64,000 bases of DNA from Bacteroidota bacterium (GCA_011050615.1 DRFJ01000014.1:18999-82998), one strand, 5' to 3'; counted from the stretch's first letter, positions 37,187-45,703 are shown. Numbers and translations: made by a program. The notes: generated by a model not told the origin, from the letters alone.

Positions 37187-38086
37187 TTGGCGAAGTGGAC
37201 CGAAGATAATATTCCCCGTCTTGACAACAGAAATGTTATTGTAACAGGTGCCAACAGCGGTATTGGTTTTCAGGCTGCGAAAAAGCTTGCCCTGAAAGGT
37301 GCAAAAGTCATCATGGCATGCCGTAATACTGAGAAAGCAACCCGGGCAGTTGACATGATACTAAAGAAAGATAAAGGGGCCGACCTGGAATTTATGCATC
37401 TTGACCTTTCCAGCCTGGATTCGGTTAAGGGATTTGCAGATATATACAAAGGCAGGTATAAGAAACTTGATATCCTTATCAATAATGCCGGGGTAATGGC
37501 TACTCCCTTCAGAAAGACCAGGGATGGTTTCGAATGGCAATTTGGGATAAACCACCTTGGGCATTTCGTACTAACCGGACACCTGCTGGAAAGTCTTACC
37601 TCAACACCGGGAAGCAGGATTGTTACCGTTACAAGCATTGCCCATTTCAAAGGCAGGATACACTTCGGAGATTTATCGGGCGGGTCCTGGTATCGCAGGA
37701 TGGAAGCCTACCGCCAGTCTAAACTCGCAAACCTGCTTTTCGCATATGAATTGCAAAAAAGACTGGGCCTCGCGGGATCATCAACCGTTTCGGTGGCAGC
37801 GCACCCCGGGATAAGTGCAACCAGTATTGTATGGCTTCCCTTTCCTGTGAATAAGCTTAAGGACCTTGTCCTTATGAGCGCTTCCAAAGGGGTTCTGCCA
37901 GTTATTATGGCAGCAACGGATGCCGGTATCAAAGGGGGGGAATATATAGGTCCGGGGGGAATATGGCAGTCTTTCGGCTATCCTGCGGTTCTGAAATCTT
38001 CAGATCAGTCACATGTTGAAGGACTAGGGGAAAAGCTATGGAAGATTTCTGAGGAAATGACGGGATTGAAATACCTCGATTATTAA
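37187..38086 (+). CDS. Short-chain dehydrogenase/reductase (SDR), RDH/WWOX-like
   Basis: A 299-residue classical-type SDR. The cofactor loop V-T-G-A-N-S-G-I-G lies near 19-27, the structural N-N-A-G near 98 and an N-x-x-H-x-G-x-F motif near 122. The catalytic Tyr and Lys are less standard: S-K-L-A-N-L provides Lys near 179, and the residue four before it is Tyr (A-Y-R-Q-S-K). The start is odd: a stop codon (37184-37186) immediately precedes TTG 37187, yet homology to M-x-K-W-T-x-D-x-I-P begins exactly there. Removing one T would give TAATGGCG with a normal ATG, so a T insertion may have weakened translation. Substrate unknown. Confidence 0.85.
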   Translation: MAKWTEDNIPRLDNRNVIVTGANSGIGFQAAKKLALKGAKVIMACRNTEKATRAVDMILKKDKGADLEFMHLDLSSLDSVKGFADIYKGRYKKLDILINNAGVMATPFRKTRDGFEWQFGINHLGHFVLTGHLLESLTSTPGSRIVTVTSIAHFKGRIHFGDLSGGSWYRRMEAYRQSKLANLLFAYELQKRLGLAGSSTVSVAAHPGISATSIVWLPFPVNKLKDLVLMSASKGVLPVIMAATDAGIKGGEYIGPGGIWQSFGYPAVLKSSDQSHVEGLGEKLWKISEEMTGLKYLDY

Positions 38087-38120
38087 GTGCAATCGAATAA
38101 TCCGATTTACTATAATTCTA

Positions 38121-38153
38121 AAAAAAAGGCTGCCTCCCGGGCAGCCTTTTTTT
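38121..38153. terminator. Bidirectional rho-independent terminator
   Basis: AAAAAAAGGCTGCC (38121-38134), a 5-nt loop and its exact complement GGCAGCCTTTTTTT (38140-38153). T-runs result on both strands, so it serves the SDR gene and the converging rhodanese gene. Confidence 0.9.
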
Positions 38154-38174
38154 ACTTTCTAATATGCATAACTA

Positions 38175-39125
38175 TTATTCGTATGCGTATTCCTTAATAT
38201 TGTCAGTAGTCCAGTTTGACTTCGGAAGGTCACCATGGAACATGCTGTTTGCACCAAACTTAAGTGACTTGGCATCATAACCTAGAGTGCCCAGGTAGGC
38301 AGTAATGAAGGCACTTGTCTGACCAGTATAACAATAAACAACAATGGTTTTATCGGTTGGCAGCGTTTTCAGGTCGGTCGCCAGGGTTAATGACTGTCCC
38401 GGAACATAGTTATATGCACCCGGAATATGGCCAGGGTTGAGATATTCGCTGTTTGGCCAGTAGTTAACTATGTAATAGTTATCAGGATTATCGGTAACCA
38501 TTGTGGCATTAATTGCATAAGCCCCAAAACCAGCAGCAATCATCCCGTCTATACGTGAATCAAGAATATCCTCACCGTTTTCAAAACCTGTATTTATTTC
38601 GGGGAGTTCACCTTCTTCAGGTTTAGTGTTTTCAGTATTTTCCAGGAAGGAGGCATAATAGGTGCTTACGTTACCTGACCAGCTGTCAAAATCTGAATGC
38701 CATGATGTCATTCCGAAGAGGAGGGATTTGGCGTTAGTATAGCCTGCCAGTTTAAGCAGTGAAGTACAGTAAGCTGCACTCTGTCCGCTATAACACACCA
38801 CCACGATATTGTCCCCCATGTTACTGATATTGGTTTCGACATGTGTCAGGATATCAGCTGCTCCAACGTTAACAGCACCGGGTATATGGCCTTGGCCATA
38901 GTGTGTTGCTTGCCTTATGTCAATAATGTAAGGTGCATTACCACCATTAATTGCGGTTAATAAATCCTGTGCACTAATGTAAGACGGTAAACTTCCGACA
39001 CTTACAACTGATTCTACATAATTAACCAGCACATCGGATTCAACAACCGGATCTTCCTTGGTACATGAAGAAACGATTAATAATGAGAATATCACACTGT
39101 AAAAGAAAAATTTTGTCTTTTTCAT
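38175..39125 (-). CDS. Lipoprotein with two rhodanese domains
   Basis: 316 residues from ATG 39125; the frame is open two codons further only to a TTG. The lipobox ends V-S-S-C with Cys21. Two tandem rhodanese (sulfurtransferase) domains follow at about 50-160 and 190-305. Both keep a catalytic cysteine in a six-residue active-site loop: C-Y-S-G-Q-S (Cys111) and C-Y-T-G-Q-T (Cys265). Each domain also has the G-H-I-P-G-A hallmark. Rhodaneses carry persulfide sulfur between thiosulfate/polysulfide and acceptors. As an envelope lipoprotein 62 bp downstream of a decaheme cytochrome, it is probably part of an extracytoplasmic sulfur or redox pathway (inference). Confidence 0.88.
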   Translation of the reverse strand: MKKTKFFFYSVIFSLLIVSSCTKEDPVVESDVLVNYVESVVSVGSLPSYISAQDLLTAINGGNAPYIIDIRQATHYGQGHIPGAVNVGAADILTHVETNISNMGDNIVVVCYSGQSAAYCTSLLKLAGYTNAKSLLFGMTSWHSDFDSWSGNVSTYYASFLENTENTKPEEGELPEINTGFENGEDILDSRIDGMIAAGFGAYAINATMVTDNPDNYYIVNYWPNSEYLNPGHIPGAYNYVPGQSLTLATDLKTLPTDKTIVVYCYTGQTSAFITAYLGTLGYDAKSLKFGANSMFHGDLPKSNWTTDNIKEYAYE

Positions 39126-39193
39126 AATCAATAATTTATTGGTTTCTGTTCATTAATAAAACTAAAAATTTGCTCAATACTATCAATTTCTTT

Positions 39194-40537
39194 TTATTTG
39201 GTCCATATTGCCGGGAGGGCATTATCAACCGTAATTTTGCCAGTGGCCTCTGCCTCCCATTCCAGAAGGTCATCCATAAACAGGTATAATTCCTTGTTTA
39301 TCAAATCACCACCCTCATTCCTGATATGGCAGTTAACATAGCATGCCCCATCTGTCTGGGTCCGGCTGGTCCATCTGAGAATATTATGGGGAGTGGTATA
39401 ATTGTATGTCGGGAAGGCCTCAAGGCTGGCATATTCATCTACACCATAAACCTCCCAGTTATCGGGTGCGGCCAGTGTTCTTCTGACGAGTGTCATTTTA
39501 TAACCTGGTTTCGTTTCAGGTATCGGGTTAAGGGCGATTTTAAAATCCTGGTATGAAGGTATTCGTGCACCGTCGCCATGAACGTGGCATTCGCCACAGT
39601 TATTGTAATCCTGGGAATGGCATACGTGGCAGTTGAAATCGTTATAATGCATATCATGATACATATTATCTGCCCTGTCATGGCAGTCATCACACTCAGG
39701 CAGATCAGAATATTCATACCTGTGATCAACGGGCATACCGTTACCATGAAGCTCGGTGCCGGTGTGGCAGTCAATACAATGATAACCTGCTTCTGTAAGA
39801 TGAACATCAGGTTCTGTCCCCGAGGCTAATCCAAGATATGCATGTCCGCCCCTCGAACTATGGCATTTAATGCAAGTATTCAGCATACTGGGGCTTTTAA
39901 TGAAGTTATGTCCGTCGACCAGTCCTCCACCCGCCAGGGGAGGTCTTACAACATGACAATTCCCGCATGTTCCATGGCAGGTAGCACAGTTGGCATTATA
40001 CCCTTCGATCTGGTGTTGTGGCAGCTGACTGAAATCTTCGGGTCCGCTCAGTCCGCTTCTCATGGTGACTTTTCTTTTCTGGCCTGTCCCGTGGTGGAGG
40101 CTGGTGGAGAAATCACCCACTATATCATCATGGCAATCACCGCATTTCTCAACGTATTGTTCCGATGGGTGCCTCAGGAAATCACCTGAATGAGCCAGGT
40201 CTTTATCCGATGTCTTGTCCACACCGTTATGGCAATCGGTACATTTAAGCAGGTCATGTGTAGACGATTTGAAGGCCTCATAACCACCACCTTCCATAAT
40301 AACCCTGTCATAAGGTTCAAAGTGTGGCGCGGTACCTCCACATCCTCCTGCCGGGGCGGCAGTGTCAGGAGAATACACAAGCTGCAGATGATCATAGTCT
40401 GTATGACAACCCTCGCAGGTACCATAGGGCAGAGTATCCTTGTCCTTGTTCGTTACTTTTGCACAACCGAAGATAAGAAGTGCAGGGAACAAAAAGATAA
40501 ACAGAGGCTTCAACTTGCTGAATATTATTGTGTTCAT
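39194..40537 (-). CDS. Decaheme c-type cytochrome lipoprotein
   Basis: A 447-residue protein with a lipobox ending I-F-G-C (Cys25). Ten C-x-x-C-H heme motifs are seen: CEGCH (41-45), CTDCH, CGDCH, CATCH, CGNCH, CIKCH, CIDCH, CDDCH, CHVCH and CGECH. An additional C-x3-C-H (CYVNCH) lies near residue 405, which could bind an eleventh heme. Many extra histidines can supply axial ligands. No known catalytic-heme C-x-x-C-K is present. It probably moves electrons at the outer side of a membrane. It forms an operon with the double rhodanese and is divergent from a Crp/Fnr regulator across a 200-bp region holding a direct repeat. Confidence 0.88.
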   Translation of the reverse strand: MNTIIFSKLKPLFIFLFPALLIFGCAKVTNKDKDTLPYGTCEGCHTDYDHLQLVYSPDTAAPAGGCGGTAPHFEPYDRVIMEGGGYEAFKSSTHDLLKCTDCHNGVDKTSDKDLAHSGDFLRHPSEQYVEKCGDCHDDIVGDFSTSLHHGTGQKRKVTMRSGLSGPEDFSQLPQHQIEGYNANCATCHGTCGNCHVVRPPLAGGGLVDGHNFIKSPSMLNTCIKCHSSRGGHAYLGLASGTEPDVHLTEAGYHCIDCHTGTELHGNGMPVDHRYEYSDLPECDDCHDRADNMYHDMHYNDFNCHVCHSQDYNNCGECHVHGDGARIPSYQDFKIALNPIPETKPGYKMTLVRRTLAAPDNWEVYGVDEYASLEAFPTYNYTTPHNILRWTSRTQTDGACYVNCHIRNEGGDLINKELYLFMDDLLEWEAEATGKITVDNALPAIWTK

Positions 40538-40636
40538 AATTTTATTATTGTGAAATAATTAACAATTACTGTAAAACGCCTTGCAATGTGTAAAAATTGC
40601 TGTTTTCCGCCTATTTGCCAATATGATTATGTATGA

Positions 40637-40693
40637 GATCAGTATCATATTCTATTGCTCTGCGATGGCAAAAAAACTGATCTGTGTCATATT
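40637..40693. promoter_or_regulatory. 15-bp direct repeat, candidate Crp/Fnr operator
   Basis: GATCAGTATCATATT (40637-40651) and GATCTGTGTCATATT (40679-40693) are identical at 13 of 15 positions and start 42 bp apart, about four helical turns. The second copy lies in TGA-N6-TCA (40678-40689), the half-site geometry of CRP/FNR-family sites. They sit between the cytochrome gene and the regulator. The binding protein is inferred from position. Confidence 0.5.
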
Positions 40694-40738
40694 TATCTAT
40701 AGTTTTTCATATATTTGAAACAGATAAAATTAAAACGG

Positions 40739-41434
40739 ATGGATGAAACAATAAGGTATACTGCATGCACAATAAGTTCACATTGGGGGAGGTGTTTTGA
40801 TAGATTAACGGAGGAAGAGAAGGATTATCTTGATAAACAGTCAGTTGCTATAAGGTATAAGAAGGGGGAGATAATTTGCAAGCAGGGAAGTTTTGTTTCC
40901 CAGGTGATGTATGTTAAAAAGGGACTTGTCAAGGTATATCTTGACAGCGGGAATAATTCACTGGTTCTAAAAATAATACCTGAAGGAAATTTACTCGGCC
41001 TTGCAGCTGTTTCACAGGAGTATAATACCTACCAGTATTCGGCCATGACTTATATAGATTCTGAGATACAACAGATCGACATAAATGTATTCAGGGAATT
41101 ATTGAATAAGAATCCTGAATTTTCCAGGGAGGTTATAGACATACTGAGTTCAAACAGTGTGCAGATCTACGGCAGGTTCTTTTGTCTGACCCACAAGCAG
41201 GCATTTGGAAGGCTTGCCGACATTATCCTGTGTCTCTCGGAGCGTATTTTCAAAAAGAAGGAATTTGAACTGCCGCTTTCCAGGAAAGACCTGGCCGAGT
41301 TATCGGGGATGAGTTCAGAGACAGTTATCAGGATACTGAAAAAGTTTCACGAGGAAGGACTTATCAGCATAAACGGCAAAAATTTCATTGTTCATGATTA
41401 TGAACGTCTTCAGCAGATAAGTGACAAGGGCTGA
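40739..41434 (+). CDS. Crp/Fnr family transcriptional regulator
   Basis: 231 residues from ATG 40739; an open frame to a TTG at 40715 adds eight unlikely residues. An N-terminal cupin-like cyclic-nucleotide-binding fold (about 20-125; K-G-E-I-I-C-K-Q-G near 40) is followed by a dimerisation helix and a winged helix-turn-helix. The recognition helix is in SRKDLAELSGMSSETVIRIL near 183-202. Two cysteines near the N-terminus (C10 and C19) do not make up the four-cysteine FNR cluster, so the signal is unclear. Position suggests control of the divergent cytochrome/rhodanese operon and of itself through the 42-bp-spaced repeats upstream. Confidence 0.9.
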   Translation: MDETIRYTACTISSHWGRCFDRLTEEEKDYLDKQSVAIRYKKGEIICKQGSFVSQVMYVKKGLVKVYLDSGNNSLVLKIIPEGNLLGLAAVSQEYNTYQYSAMTYIDSEIQQIDINVFRELLNKNPEFSREVIDILSSNSVQIYGRFFCLTHKQAFGRLADIILCLSERIFKKKEFELPLSRKDLAELSGMSSETVIRILKKFHEEGLISINGKNFIVHDYERLQQISDKG

Positions 41435-41454
41435 TAAATAAATTTGGCCATAGT

Positions 41455-41486
41455 TTTGCACAGTCGTATAAACTGTGTTATATTTG
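41455..41486 (+). promoter_or_regulatory. Consensus Bacteroidota promoter of tRNA-fMet
   Basis: TTTG (41455-41458), a 20-nt spacer and TATATTTG (41479-41486) match the consensus exactly. The tRNA begins 10 nt after the -7 element. Confidence 0.8.
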
Positions 41487-41495
41487 CATCCACAT

Positions 41496-41567
41496 TGCGG
41501 GGTGGAGCAGTGGCAGCTCGTTGGGCTCATAACCCAAAGGTCAGAGGTTCGAATCCTCTCCCCGCTA
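41496..41567 (+). tRNA. Initiator tRNA-Met (anticodon CAT)
   Basis: A 72-nt cloverleaf. Acceptor positions 2-7 GCGGGG pair with CCCCGC, while position 1 (T) and 72 (T) do not pair, the mismatch that marks bacterial initiators. The anticodon stem TTGGG/CCCAA has three G-C pairs next to the loop CTCATAA, the second initiator hallmark. The T arm is AGAGGTTCGAATCCTCT and the discriminator is A; no CCA is encoded. Confidence 0.93.
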
Positions 41568-41572
41568 CTAAG

Positions 41573-41607
41573 AAAAATCCCTTGCCGTGAAGCGGTGAGG
41601 GATTTTT
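41573..41607 (+). terminator. Terminator hairpin after tRNA-fMet
   Basis: AAAAATCCCT (41573-41582) and AGGGATTTTT (41598-41607) form a 10-bp stem ending in T, 5 nt after the tRNA. A second copy of the right arm, CAAGGGATTTTT at 41681-41692, pairs even better with 41573-41584. The remaining DNA up to the next gene (41613-41897) is GC-rich with short inverted repeats and no gene that I can see. Confidence 0.65.
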
Positions 41608-41897
41608 CTTTTCTGACCGAGGCCCGCTTGCGAGGCTGAGGAATGAAAACAAAAAAACCTCAGTCGCACCGCAGGCGAGACAAGGGATTTTTCCTTGTTA
41701 AGCCTCCCTCAAGGATCATGATCGAAGCGAATAATCTCTCCCTATCCTTCGAATGCTTGCTTTTGTAAGGAGGTAATCCTCAGTTTTCAATCCTGCCCCC
41801 CCCGTGAAACAACGGACTTCAATATGAGGAAATTAATTTGTAATTTTGCAGTTCATAACAGGTCAAAGTATAGTATAATCTTTAAAACAAGGATATC

Positions 41898-42281
41898 ATG
41901 CCACGCGTATTCAAAGCAACAAATATTGAAGAAGAGGAAAAGGAGGTAAAGAAGGATTACCTCGACAGGCATATGCCTCATGTTATATGTGAAGATAAGG
42001 TTAAAAAGGGTGGGCTTTTCAAAGTAAAAGTCAGGATGGGAGAGAATTACGCTCATCCTGATGATCATGATCATTACATCAGCACTATACAGTTATGGAA
42101 CAGGGAAACTCTTCTTGCCGAAACCAGGTATTCATCGGGAGCATACAGCAATAAACCTGCCCACGCGGAAGTTGATTTTTTTATCAATGCCCCCGGGGTA
42201 TCAATGAATTTATCGGCAATGGCTGTGTGTACAAAGCATGGGTTATGGCAGAGTGAGGATAAAGCTGTAAAGGTTATTTAA
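41898..42281 (+). CDS. Superoxide reductase-like (desulfoferrodoxin/neelaredoxin) protein
   Basis: A 127-residue protein with the iron-site pattern of superoxide reductases: R-H-M-P-H (His25), H-P-D-D-H-D-H-Y-I (53-61, supplying two or three His) and C-T-K-H-G-L-W with Cys111 and His114. It lacks the N-terminal rubredoxin-like Dx domain, so it is the one-iron class. SOR reduces superoxide to peroxide without making oxygen, typical of anaerobes; cytoplasmic. The acidic/lysine-rich N-terminus (8-20) is longer than usual. A -7-like TAATTTTG lies at 41841-41848. It leads the run SOR-M23-dxr-rseP-tatA, with 2 bp before the peptidase gene. Confidence 0.85.
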   Translation: MPRVFKATNIEEEEKEVKKDYLDRHMPHVICEDKVKKGGLFKVKVRMGENYAHPDDHDHYISTIQLWNRETLLAETRYSSGAYSNKPAHAEVDFFINAPGVSMNLSAMAVCTKHGLWQSEDKAVKVI

Positions 42282-42283
42282 TT

Positions 42284-43147
42284 ATGGCAAAGACTGAAAC
42301 CAGGAAAAGAAACTGGAGAGACAAGTACCGTTTTTCCATTTACAATGACAAAACATTTGAAGAGGTCTGGCATGTGCGTATGACAAGGTATAACGGTTTT
42401 CTGTTGCTTGTCTTTCTTATCCTTTTCGTTGTTGGCCTGACAACTGTTCTTATAGCATTTACCAACCTCAGGGAGTTGATTCCGGGTTACCCTGATGGTA
42501 ACACCAGGCGTAATATTAGAATGAATGCCATTCGACTTGATTCGCTCGAATATGAACTTGAACTCAGGGATCAGTATTTTGCCAACCTGAATGCAATAAT
42601 ATCTGGCAGAGAGCCCGTAGACAGGGTAGCCGGTCAGGATACAATGGAAAATTATGCAGAGATAACATTTAATAATTCCGAGGAGGATTCTTTACTGAGA
42701 TTGCAGGTTGAAAGGGAAGAGCAGTATAATTTAACCTTCCTGGCAGATCAGGCGGGACGTAATATTAACCTTTCGAGTGTTCATTTTTTCCCCCCGGTAA
42801 AAGGTATAGTAACCGGGCATTTTAATCCGCGCACCAGGCATTACGGGACTGACATTGTTACTTCACCCAAGGCTGTTGTCTCAGCAACACTCGACGGTAC
42901 GGTTATGTTTACCGGCTGGACAATGGAGACAGGCTGGGTTATACAGATCCAACACTCAAATAACCTCATTTCTGTTTATAAGCATAATGCCACACTGCTT
43001 AAGGAAGCGGGTGACGGGGTGCATGCAGGCGAAGGAATTGCCGTGGTAGGAGATTCAGGTGAATTGTATACCTCGGGTCCGCATTTGCATTTCGAAATAT
43101 GGCATAACGGGGAAGCTGTAAATCCTGAAGATTACTTACTTTTCTAA
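42284..43147 (+). CDS. M23 family (LytM-domain) peptidoglycan endopeptidase
   Basis: 287 residues: a basic cytoplasmic N-terminus (to ~35), a single membrane anchor (about 38-60), a charged helical linker (about 75-165) and a C-terminal LytM/M23 domain. The zinc ligands are visible as H-Y-G-T-D (His186, Asp190) and H-L-H-F-E near 267. Such proteins cut peptide cross-links in the periplasm during growth or division, or serve as degenerate activators; here the ligands look complete. It starts 2 bp after the SOR stop, and dxr follows after 19 bp. Confidence 0.92.
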   Translation: MAKTETRKRNWRDKYRFSIYNDKTFEEVWHVRMTRYNGFLLLVFLILFVVGLTTVLIAFTNLRELIPGYPDGNTRRNIRMNAIRLDSLEYELELRDQYFANLNAIISGREPVDRVAGQDTMENYAEITFNNSEEDSLLRLQVEREEQYNLTFLADQAGRNINLSSVHFFPPVKGIVTGHFNPRTRHYGTDIVTSPKAVVSATLDGTVMFTGWTMETGWVIQIQHSNNLISVYKHNATLLKEAGDGVHAGEGIAVVGDSGELYTSGPHLHFEIWHNGEAVNPEDYLLF

Positions 43148-43166
43148 ATTATAAAGGAGATAAAGC

Positions 43167-44330
43167 GTGAAGCGGCTGGCTGTTCTGGGTTCTACGGGTT
43201 CAATAGGCACACAAACGCTGGATGTTATTGAGAGTCATCCTGATGACTTTACTGTTGAGTTGCTAACGGCATACAATAATGTTGACCGGCTGATAGCTCA
43301 GGCCAAAAAGCACAGACCTGATACAGTCGTAATAGTAAATGAAGATCACTATAAAATATTAAAAGACAAGCTTTCCGGGCTACCCATAAAAGTGTATGCT
43401 GGCTTAAGTGCTGTGGAGCAGCTTATTGCCATGCCGGGTATTGATATGGTAGTGGCTGCCATGGTTGGTTTTTCAGGGCTCAGACCTGTAATAAAGGCTA
43501 TCGAATCAGGTAAGGATATTGCACTGGCGAATAAGGAGACCCTGGTAGTAGCCGGCGGGATTATCAACGGGCTGGTGATGGAACATGGTGTAAAAATTAT
43601 ACCTGTCGATTCGGAACATTCAGCCATACTGCAGTGTCTTACCGGAGAATCGGACAATCCTGTTGAAAAAATCACCCTGACCGCCTCAGGGGGTCCATTC
43701 AGGAATTATTCAATTGACAGGCTCTGCAATGTGAGGCCAGAGGAAGCTTTAAAACACCCAAACTGGGCAATGGGAAACAAAATAACCATTGATTCGGCTT
43801 CAATGATGAATAAAGGACTTGAAGTTATAGAGGCCAAATGGTTTTTTGACATACGCCCTGACCAGATAGAGGTAATAATTCATCCACAGTCAATAATTCA
43901 TTCCTTTGTTCATTTTTCTGATGGCTCAATTAAAGCACAGCTTGGCCTGCCCGATATGCGTTTGCCAATAATATATGCCCTAAGCTACCCGAACCGCATG
44001 AGTACTGATCTTCCAAGGTTTGATTTCAGGCAGTTCAATAAGCTTACTTTCGAGGAGGTCGATACAAAAAAATTTCGTAATCTTGCACTCGCTTATAAAG
44101 CCCTTGAAAAAGGAGGAAATTTACCCTGTGCAATGAATGCTGCTAACGAAATTGCCGTGGAGGCTTTCCTGGATGAGAGAATAGGTTTTATGCAAATGAC
44201 CGGGGTGATTGAAAAAATTATGGATGGTATGAAATATATACAGAACCCGGGCATTGAAGACCTTGAGGAAACAGACAGGTTTAGCAGGATAGCTGCCGGG
44301 GAGTATATTCAAAAAATAGTTGTGAAATGA
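43167..44330 (+). CDS. dxr: 1-deoxy-D-xylulose-5-phosphate reductoisomerase
   Basis: Second enzyme of the MEP isoprenoid pathway, converting DXP to MEP with NADPH; target of fosmidomycin. 387 residues starting at GTG with AGGAG-like purines 8-12 nt before it. Motifs: LGSTGSIGTQT (7-17, NADPH), N-K-E-T-L-V near 125, P-V-D-S-E-H near 149 (metal ligands Asp/Glu), A-S-G-G-P-F near 173, and N-K-G-L-E-V-I-E-A near 213. The stop overlaps the rseP start by ATGA, so the pair is translationally coupled, a common order in Bacteroidota. Confidence 0.97.
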   Translation: MKRLAVLGSTGSIGTQTLDVIESHPDDFTVELLTAYNNVDRLIAQAKKHRPDTVVIVNEDHYKILKDKLSGLPIKVYAGLSAVEQLIAMPGIDMVVAAMVGFSGLRPVIKAIESGKDIALANKETLVVAGGIINGLVMEHGVKIIPVDSEHSAILQCLTGESDNPVEKITLTASGGPFRNYSIDRLCNVRPEEALKHPNWAMGNKITIDSASMMNKGLEVIEAKWFFDIRPDQIEVIIHPQSIIHSFVHFSDGSIKAQLGLPDMRLPIIYALSYPNRMSTDLPRFDFRQFNKLTFEEVDTKKFRNLALAYKALEKGGNLPCAMNAANEIAVEAFLDERIGFMQMTGVIEKIMDGMKYIQNPGIEDLEETDRFSRIAAGEYIQKIVVK

Positions 44331-45652
44331 CGGTCCTGATAAAAATAATGCAATTTATACTGAGCCTTTCCGTGATAGTTATTATCCACGAAATGGGTCA
44401 TTTTCTTTTTGCCAAGTTGTTTAAAACGAGGGTGGAGAAATTTTATCTTTTCTTTGACCCCTGGTTCTCCCTGTTCAAATTCAAAAAGGGTGAAACTGAA
44501 TATGGTATAGGGTGGCTGCCCCTGGGGGGATATGTGAAAATAGCAGGAATGATCGACGAATCAATGGACCGTGAACAGATGAAGAAAGCTCCCCAGCCAT
44601 ATGAATTCAGGTCCAAGCCATCGTGGCAGAGACTTATAATTATGCTGGGAGGTGTATTTTTCAATTTTATCCTTGCAATGGTGCTGTACGTAATAGTGCT
44701 CTTTTCATGGGGTGAAACATACCTGCCGACAGAAAATGTGAAATATGGCATAGTCACTGATTCTGTCGGGCATGAGATGGGCTTGAGGGATGGTGATAAA
44801 ATAGTGTCTGTTGATGGTAAGTATATTGAAAATTTCTACGAAATAATTCCTGATATAATACTTAACGAGCGGGAACAGATTACAGTGGAGAGAGACGGGC
44901 AACTGGTGGAAATAGATATTGACAGGAAATTTATTCCTGCTATCATAAAAGGACAGGGAAGAATTGATGCCCGCATGCCCTTTATGCCCTTTGTGGTTTC
45001 AGATTTTATGAAACAATCTCCTGCAAGGGAAGCGGGTATACTGGTGGGGGATAAGCTCGTCGGAATTGACGGAAGGGAATTCAGGTTCAACGATGAATAT
45101 GTGCATTACCTGTCGGATAAGCAAGGGAAGGAGATCACAGCTAATATCCTCAGGGGGGATGACAGTCTGGCCATAGGCCTTAAGACCACCGAAGAGGGCA
45201 TGCTTGGAATTGTAAGGAGTACAGAAGGGCTCCTGGAATTGCGAACGGTAAGATATGGCTTCTTTGAATCGATACCTGCAGGTATATCAAAGGGATTTCA
45301 AACAATGAAGGATTACCTGAAACAGTTTAAACTCATATTCTCAAAGGATACCAAGGCATATGAATCACTTGGTGGCTTTATTACCATTGGCAGTATTTTC
45401 CCGGGCATGTGGAACTGGCAGGCTTTCTGGAGCCTCACGGCCTTCCTGTCCATAATTCTGGCAATAATGAATATCTTGCCAATACCCGCACTTGACGGAG
45501 GGCATGTAATGTTCCTGCTTTATGAAGTAATAACAGGAAGAAAACCCAGTGATAAATTCCTTGAATATGCACAGCTGGCAGGAATGCTAATACTTATTTC
45601 CCTTCTGATATATGCAAACGGCAATGATATTTTGCGTTTATTGAGGAAATAG
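44327..45652 (+). CDS. rseP: RIP metalloprotease RseP (site-2 protease)
   Basis: An intramembrane zinc protease that cleaves anti-sigma factors and signal-peptide remnants. 441 residues: the first transmembrane helix holds H-E-M-G-H (21-25), tandem PDZ-like domains lie at about 130-300, and the third zinc ligand is in L-P-I-P-A-L-D-G-G-H near 385. Four transmembrane segments are recognisable. It overlaps dxr by 4 bp. The tatA promoter lies across its 3' end. Confidence 0.96.
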   Translation: MTVLIKIMQFILSLSVIVIIHEMGHFLFAKLFKTRVEKFYLFFDPWFSLFKFKKGETEYGIGWLPLGGYVKIAGMIDESMDREQMKKAPQPYEFRSKPSWQRLIIMLGGVFFNFILAMVLYVIVLFSWGETYLPTENVKYGIVTDSVGHEMGLRDGDKIVSVDGKYIENFYEIIPDIILNEREQITVERDGQLVEIDIDRKFIPAIIKGQGRIDARMPFMPFVVSDFMKQSPAREAGILVGDKLVGIDGREFRFNDEYVHYLSDKQGKEITANILRGDDSLAIGLKTTEEGMLGIVRSTEGLLELRTVRYGFFESIPAGISKGFQTMKDYLKQFKLIFSKDTKAYESLGGFITIGSIFPGMWNWQAFWSLTAFLSIILAIMNILPIPALDGGHVMFLLYEVITGRKPSDKFLEYAQLAGMLILISLLIYANGNDILRLLRK

Positions 45653-45672
45653 CTTTTTTTTAATTAACTTTG
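45641..45672 (+). promoter_or_regulatory. Putative tatA promoter overlapping the rseP 3' end
   Basis: TTG (45641-45643), a 21-nt spacer and TAACTTTG (45665-45672) fit the Bacteroidota consensus, so tatA may be expressed apart from rseP. Confidence 0.6.
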
Positions 45673-45703
45673 TACATATTATTAATTGTAAATATCTTAT
45701 ATT

